Both the position numbers and the translations under genes were made by a program. The notes beneath the pieces are model-generated. The model did no database searches. It saw only the letters and a program-made list of their open reading frames with translations, and was not told the DNA's origin. Shown here in pieces: positions 60,245-64,000 of a stretch of DNA of 64,000 nt. Position 1 is the first letter of the stretch; each line of letters begins with the position of its first letter. The stretch lies in assembly GCF_014845095.1 (NCBI RefSeq), contig NZ_NKUG01000019.1:1-64000 (forward strand), read 5' to 3'. Source of the stretch: Methylobacterium bullatum (GTDB lineage: Bacteria; Pseudomonadota; Alphaproteobacteria; Rhizobiales; Beijerinckiaceae).

Positions 60245-60273
60245 TTGTTTTTCATTATAGCCGATGCTATATG
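60245..60273 (+). promoter_or_regulatory. Promoter of mntH
   Basis: TTGTTT (60245-60250) and TATATG (60268-60273) are exactly 17 bases apart, and the MntR-type operator lies in the spacer and covers part of the -10 box. Binding there would block RNA polymerase. The mntH ATG is about 50 bp downstream. Confidence 0.65.
60256..60271. promoter_or_regulatory. MntR-type operator upstream of mntH
   Basis: TATAGC-CGAT-GCTATA, perfect 6-bp inverted arms around 4 bases. The arms ATAGC-N4-GCTAT match the core of the MntR sites known from E. coli. A near-identical copy stands before the porin gene at 61777. Confidence 0.7.
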
Positions 60274-60325
60274 CCGTTCCGGGTGCAGTGCGGTACCCAC
60301 GATTCAGCTCGACGGAAGACGCGGC

Positions 60326-61672
60326 ATGGACAGGCTCGACGAAGACCGGGGGTGGCGCTTCAGCCGCGAGACGAACGAACAGCCGAGCCTCGGGCGCATG
60401 AATGCCAGCATTCCCGTGCTGTCCCACGGCTCCTGGCTGCGGCGGCTGCTGGCCTTCATCGGGCCGGGCTACATGATCTCCGTCGGCTACATGGACCCGG
60501 GCAACTGGGCCACCGACATCGCGGGCGGATCGCAATTCGGCTACACGCTGCTGGCCGTCATCCTGCTCTCGAACCTCATGGCGATCGTGCTGCAGGCCCT
60601 CTCGGCCCGGCTCGGCATCGCCACCGGCCGCGACCTCGCCCAGGCCTGCCGCGATCATTATCCCCGGCCCGTCAGCTTCGTGCTGTGGATCGCCTGCGAG
60701 GCGGCGATCATCGCCTGCGACCTCGCCGAGGTCATCGGCACCGCCATCGCCCTCAAGCTGCTCTTCGGCATTCCCCTCGTCATCGGGGCGATCATCACCG
60801 CCCTCGACGTGTTCCTGATCCTGCTGCTGATGCGGCGCGGCTTCCGGGCGCTCGAAGCCTTCGTGATCGCGCTGCTGCTGGTGATCTTCGTGTGCTTCGG
60901 CATCCAGATCGCGCTCGCCGCGCCTCCGATCCAGGCGGTGCTCGCGGGTTTCATCCCCTCGTCGCAGATCGTCACCAACCCGGCCGCCCTCTACATCGCC
61001 ATCGGCATCATCGGCGCCACCGTCATGCCGCATAACCTCTACCTGCACTCCTCCATCGTGCAAACGCGAGCCTATCCCCGCACCGAGGAAGGACGCCGGG
61101 GCGCCCTGCGCTTCGCGGTGACGGATTCGACCATCGCCCTGATGCTGGCGCTCTTCGTCAATGCCGCGATCCTCATCATGGCCGCATCGGTGTTCCATTC
61201 CACCGGGCGCACCGACGTGCAGGAGATCGAGCAGGCCTACGAATTGCTCTCGCCGCTGCTCGGGGCCGGCATCGCCTCCACCCTGTTCGCCGTGGCGCTC
61301 CTGGCCTCGGGGCTCAACTCCACCGTCACCGCGACGCTGGCCGGCCAGATCATCATGGAAGGCTTCCTTCGCCTGCGCATTCCCGACTGGGCGCGGCGCC
61401 TGATCACGCGCGGCATCGCCATCGTCCCCGTCGTCGTCGTGACGGGGCTCTACGGGGAAGAGGGCACGGCGCGCCTCCTGGTGCTCAGCCAGGTCGTCCT
61501 GTCCATGCAACTGCCCTTCGCCGTGATCCCGCTCGTGCGCTTCGTGTCGGACAAGCAGAAGATGGGCGCCCTGGTGATTCCGGCCTGGCTGAAGCTCCTC
61601 GCCTGGGTGATCGCCGCCATCATCGTCGTCCTAAACGTCAAGCTCCTGGTGGACACCGTCACGGGCGCCTGA
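60326..61672 (+). CDS. mntH: Nramp family Mn2+ transporter
   Basis: A 448-aa proton-coupled divalent metal importer of the inner membrane, expected to take up Mn2+. The metal-binding DPGN is at 57-60 in [14 protein letters not shown], and MPHN is at 234-237 in [15 protein letters not shown], the two signatures of Nramp/MntH; about 11 hydrophobic segments are visible. The ATG at 60326 begins MDRLDEDRG and leaves a normal cytoplasmic N terminus; an earlier frame start would overlap the operator. A promoter with an MntR-type operator lies 55 bp upstream, so it is probably repressed when Mn is abundant. Confidence 0.95.
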   Translation: MDRLDEDRGWRFSRETNEQPSLGRMNASIPVLSHGSWLRRLLAFIGPGYMISVGYMDPGNWATDIAGGSQFGYTLLAVILLSNLMAIVLQALSARLGIATGRDLAQACRDHYPRPVSFVLWIACEAAIIACDLAEVIGTAIALKLLFGIPLVIGAIITALDVFLILLLMRRGFRALEAFVIALLLVIFVCFGIQIALAAPPIQAVLAGFIPSSQIVTNPAALYIAIGIIGATVMPHNLYLHSSIVQTRAYPRTEEGRRGALRFAVTDSTIALMLALFVNAAILIMAASVFHSTGRTDVQEIEQAYELLSPLLGAGIASTLFAVALLASGLNSTVTATLAGQIIMEGFLRLRIPDWARRLITRGIAIVPVVVVTGLYGEEGTARLLVLSQVVLSMQLPFAVIPLVRFVSDKQKMGALVIPAWLKLLAWVIAAIIVVLNVKLLVDTVTGA

Positions 61673-61765
61673 CGCATAGGGTCCGACGCCCGCTTCCCTG
61701 ACGGGCGGCGGGCGCACACCACACAGCCCCCACCGGGCCGCGCCGCGGCACCGGGAGGTGAAGCT

Positions 61766-61794
61766 TTGCCCAATCATATAGCATAGGCTATACT
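61766..61794 (+). promoter_or_regulatory. Promoter of the OprB-like porin gene
   Basis: TTGCCC (61766-61771) and TATACT (61789-61794) are exactly 17 bases apart. As before mntH, the operator spans the spacer and the start of the -10 box. The ATG lies 18 bp downstream, implying a very short leader. Confidence 0.65.
61777..61792. promoter_or_regulatory. MntR-type operator upstream of the porin gene
   Basis: TATAGC-ATAG-GCTATA. It has the same arms as the mntH operator, and read on the opposite strand the two 16-mers differ at one position (TATAGCATCGGCTATA versus TATAGCATAGGCTATA). Confidence 0.7.
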
Positions 61795-61811
61795 ATCGAG
61801 AAGAGGCGTCG

Positions 61812-63236
61812 ATGATCAGCATGAGGATGATCGCACGACGACAGAGGGCGCCGACACGGATGGTCGCCGCCGTTTTCGCATTCCTGTCGGTCGATCCCGC
61901 ATGGTCGGACCCCGGTGAGACGGGGGCGGTGGACGATCGTCCGGCGCAATCGGCTCCGCTGGAGCCCGACCGTCCCCCCTCCATCCAGACGTCGCTCGGC
62001 GCATTCGGGGATCCGAGTGGCTTCCGCAGCCTGTTGGCGGCGCGCGGCATCGACTACAACCTGCTCTATACGAACGAGGTCCTCGGCAATCTGTCCGGCG
62101 GGGTGAGGCAGGGCGCGATCCATGCCGGCAAGTTCGAGACCGCCGTCAGGGTCGATTTCGACCGTCTCGCCGGCTGGACCGGATGGAGCGGCTTCGCCAA
62201 CGTTTTCCAGATCCACGATACCGGCGGCCTGCGCGACCGGAGCTTCCAGCGGCTCATCACGGTCAGCAACATCGAAGCCTATCCCTCGACGCGGCTCTCG
62301 GAACTCTGGTTGGAGCGGGCCTCCGGCGACCGAACGCTGAGCCTGCGCTTCGGGCAACTGGTGGCGGATGGAGAGTTCTTCTCGTCCGAGACCGGCAAGA
62401 TCTTCCTCAGCAACGACTGGCCGACCATCACCGGGGCCAATCTCCCGAGCGGCGGCCCCGCCTATCCGATCTCGACCCCCGGCATGAGGCTGCGCTGGAC
62501 GCCCGATGCTTCGGTGAGCGGGCTCGTTGCCATCTTCAACGGCGATCCCGGCGATCAGGCGAGCGTCAACCGGACAGGTTTGAATTTTCGACTAAACGAC
62601 GCCCCCCTGGTGATGGGCGAGGTCCAGTTTCGCGCGGTGCCCGGCGCCGACGGGCTCGGTCGAAGTGTGAAGCTCGGCGCGTACCGGCATTTCGGACGTT
62701 TCGACGATGACCGCTACGACCGGACGGGACTTTCCCTGGCAAACCCACGCAGCGGCGGCTCGGCCCGCCGCCACGCCGGCACCAGCGGTGCCTATGCGGT
62801 CGTCGATGCGCAGCTGTATCGGCCCATGGGCGGCAACGAGACTGATGGAATCGCCGCCTATGCCCGCCTTTCGACGAGCCCTTCGGACCGGAACCTCATC
62901 GATCTCTGGGCTGATGGGGGCATCGTGGTCACGGGCATGACACCCGGTCGTCCGAAGGACGCCTTCGGTCTGAGCTTCATCTACGCGCGGATCGGCGAGA
63001 ACGCCCGGCGCTACGACCTGGACCGGCTCTCATTCGGCACCGAGTTCCACGTTCCCCGCAGCTACGAAGCCACGATCGAAGCGACCTATCTTTTCGCGGT
63101 CACGTCCGGTTGGACGATCCAACCGGACATCCAATACGTCTTCAACCCCGGAGGCGGTGCCGCCGATCCGAACCGCCCGGGCCAGCGCATGAAGGGCGGC
63201 GCCGTGTTCGGCCTCCGCTCGACCCTCACCTACTGA
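61812..63236 (+). CDS. OprB-family porin, candidate manganese outer-membrane channel
   Basis: A 474-aa outer-membrane porin of the carbohydrate-selective OprB family. It has a signal peptide (MVAAVFAFLSVDPAWS region) followed by an OprB domain with GIDYNLLYTNEVLGNLSGG, LYELWLER-like SELWLERASGDRTLSLRFGQL, FFSSETGKIFLSNDWP and a terminal beta strand ending STLTY. Its MntR-type operator is shared with mntH, which suggests Mn2+ passage across the outer membrane, as shown for MnoP of Bradyrhizobium; OprB membership alone would suggest sugar. The start ATG 61812 has AAGAGG upstream; ATG 61821 is an alternative. Confidence 0.85.
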   Translation: MISMRMIARRQRAPTRMVAAVFAFLSVDPAWSDPGETGAVDDRPAQSAPLEPDRPPSIQTSLGAFGDPSGFRSLLAARGIDYNLLYTNEVLGNLSGGVRQGAIHAGKFETAVRVDFDRLAGWTGWSGFANVFQIHDTGGLRDRSFQRLITVSNIEAYPSTRLSELWLERASGDRTLSLRFGQLVADGEFFSSETGKIFLSNDWPTITGANLPSGGPAYPISTPGMRLRWTPDASVSGLVAIFNGDPGDQASVNRTGLNFRLNDAPLVMGEVQFRAVPGADGLGRSVKLGAYRHFGRFDDDRYDRTGLSLANPRSGGSARRHAGTSGAYAVVDAQLYRPMGGNETDGIAAYARLSTSPSDRNLIDLWADGGIVVTGMTPGRPKDAFGLSFIYARIGENARRYDLDRLSFGTEFHVPRSYEATIEATYLFAVTSGWTIQPDIQYVFNPGGGAADPNRPGQRMKGGAVFGLRSTLTY

Positions 63237-63239
63237 TCA

Positions 63240-63660
63240 GCGCCGACGTGCGCCCCGCACCCGAACCGGCACAAGCTGGGGAGTGGGGGACGTGCCCTCG
63301 ACGACCTGTACGAATCCGCGAGCGGCAGCGGCGACCGCATCGAAGAAGCGTCGTGCGATTGATGCGGCCAGCGACTCTCTCATCAGATTGCATCCGTGTT
63401 CGGGAACAGGTGACGAACGCCACATGGGACACTGGGTTCCACTCTGACGTCAACAGCTATGTGGGTCTGTCCTCAGGGCGCCGACAAGAGACCCGTCGAT
63501 ATGACGCATGTCTGCGATGCGCGCGCGGCCGGACGGACATCACATCCACCTCAGACAGACGCAGGAAGGGCGTGAGTCCAAATGGGAGAACCCGGAGTCC
63601 CGCAAGCCGCGACCACGACGAGCGACGGCCGAAAATCAATCGTGACCGCTTTGTGTCAAA
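63240..63660. other. Intergenic region downstream of the porin gene
   Basis: About 420 bases without a convincing gene. Short frames in it have arbitrary composition and no ribosome sites or conserved motifs that I recognise. The end of the region leads into the stress-type promoter of the DUF1328 gene. Confidence 0.5.
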
Positions 63661-63664
63661 GTCA

Positions 63665-63689
63665 GGAACCGGCCGGAGAACTTGGCGTT
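63665..63689 (+). promoter_or_regulatory. Candidate sigma-EcfG promoter of the DUF1328 gene
   Basis: GGAAC (63665-63669) and CGTT (63686-63689) with a 16-base spacer match the general stress consensus GGAAC-N16/17-CGTT. The gene start is 56 bp downstream of the -10 element. Confidence 0.6.
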
Positions 63690-63744
63690 ATTGTTGTCAT
63701 GAGGTCGCGGCACAGGTCGCGCCAGCTTCAAAAGGATCCGGACC

Positions 63745-63921
63745 ATGCTTGGTTGGGCTGTAACATTCCTCGTCGTCGCTCTCGTGGCCGCTCTGCTTGG
63801 CTTTGGTGGTATTGCCGGCACCGCCATGGAAGCCGCAAAGCTCGTCTTCTTCGTCGCCATCGTCCTGTTCGCCATCTCGGCCGTGATCGGCTTGATGCGC
63901 GGTCGCTCGCCGACCCTCTAA
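63745..63921 (+). CDS. DUF1328 family small membrane protein (58 aa)
   Basis: A 58-aa protein with two hydrophobic segments ([21 protein letters not shown] and [19 protein letters not shown]) and a short basic end, the layout of DUF1328/YtjA proteins. The start [16 protein letters not shown] is typical. Members are small inner-membrane proteins, often induced by stress; no molecular role is established. The ATG at 63745 has AAAGGA upstream. A sigma-EcfG-type promoter precedes it and an intrinsic terminator follows within 50 bp, so it is a single-gene unit. Confidence 0.85.
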   Translation: MLGWAVTFLVVALVAALLGFGGIAGTAMEAAKLVFFVAIVLFAISAVIGLMRGRSPTL

Positions 63922-63969
63922 CGGGCGGACGTCTCGGCGCAACGGCGTCGAATAGGCACGGAAACGAGA

Positions 63970-64000
63970 AAGCCGCCGGATGATCCGGCGGCTTTTCTTC
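63970..64000 (+). terminator. Intrinsic terminator after the DUF1328 gene
   Basis: The perfect 10-bp stem AGCCGCCGGA (63971-63980) with TCCGGCGGCT (63984-63993), a 3-base loop TGA, is followed by TTTCTTC. This is a textbook intrinsic terminator at the very end of the window. Confidence 0.85.

Noticed and set aside
61687-61714. A terminator after mntH
   Set aside because: A CGCCCGC/GCGGGCG stem with a 14-base loop is present but there is no T-run, and similar stems are common by chance in this GC-rich sequence.
1-64000. tRNA genes, CRISPR arrays, transposases or phage genes
   Set aside because: Reading both strands I saw no tRNA T-arm consensus in a cloverleaf context, no regularly spaced direct repeats, and no transposase or integrase motifs.

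Overview
The window looks like chromosomal DNA of a methylotrophic alphaproteobacterium, most probably Methylobacterium/Methylorubrum (Hyphomicrobiales). The evidence is high G+C coding sequence, the serine-cycle gene order sga-hprA-mtdA-fchA-mtkA-mtkB-ppc-mclA as known from M. extorquens, homospermidine synthase, DUF2865, DUF1328 and PA0069-type proteins, and sigma-EcfG-like promoters. I saw no rRNA, tRNA, CRISPR array, transposase or prophage genes.

Layout. 1-3.2 kb: end of a surface-polysaccharide locus (WecA/WbpL-type transferase, sugar epimerase, WbpM-like dehydratase). 3.6-6.3 kb: a TonB-dependent siderophore receptor next to a strikingly AT-rich intergenic block. 6.3-8.2 kb: DUF1206 membrane protein, a small Smr-like protein and a Uma2-family protein. 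8.5-12.8 kb: a polyamine locus with homospermidine synthase, a YhbS-like acetyltransferase and ornithine decarboxylase, the last behind a ~480-nt leader that may be a speF-type RNA. 13-20.8 kb: glucan biosynthesis protein, acetyltransferase, glyQ/glyS, S49 peptidase and several small exported proteins. 20.9-35.5 kb: housekeeping genes, including a TrmN6-like methyltransferase, polyprenyl diphosphate synthase, ispE, a TPR protein, ETF-ubiquinone oxidoreductase, uracil-DNA glycosylase, zinc metallopeptidase, moaB, a PA0069 radical SAM protein, rnhB and a coupled LpxH-like/glycosyltransferase pair.

36.1-46.5 kb is the metabolic core, the serine cycle. Sga and HprA turn glyoxylate and serine into glycerate. 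MtdA and FchA handle C1 units on tetrahydrofolate/tetrahydromethanopterin. Ppc makes oxaloacetate from PEP. MtkAB and MclA convert malate via malyl-CoA to acetyl-CoA and glyoxylate, which closes the cycle. A terminator and an AT-rich promoter region split the cluster between fchA and mtkA. gckA, glyA, eno, mdh and the regulator qscR are not in the window.

46.6-59.9 kb carries a GlcG/HbpS protein, small exported proteins, a CinA-like protein, sfsA, a metallophosphoesterase, a class III aminotransferase, YkgJ-type and HAD proteins, a flavin amine oxidase, a MarR regulator, DUF1499, an MBL-fold hydrolase and a DUF2865 protein. 60.2-63.2 kb holds mntH and an OprB-family porin. Each has a promoter of the same architecture with a nearly identical MntR-type operator, which suggests a manganese uptake module spanning both membranes. 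The window ends with a DUF1328 gene behind a sigma-EcfG-type promoter and a clear intrinsic terminator.

All functions are read from the sequence and recalled family features; no database search was run. The least certain calls are the short hypothetical genes, the leader RNA, and starts at TTG or GTG codons.
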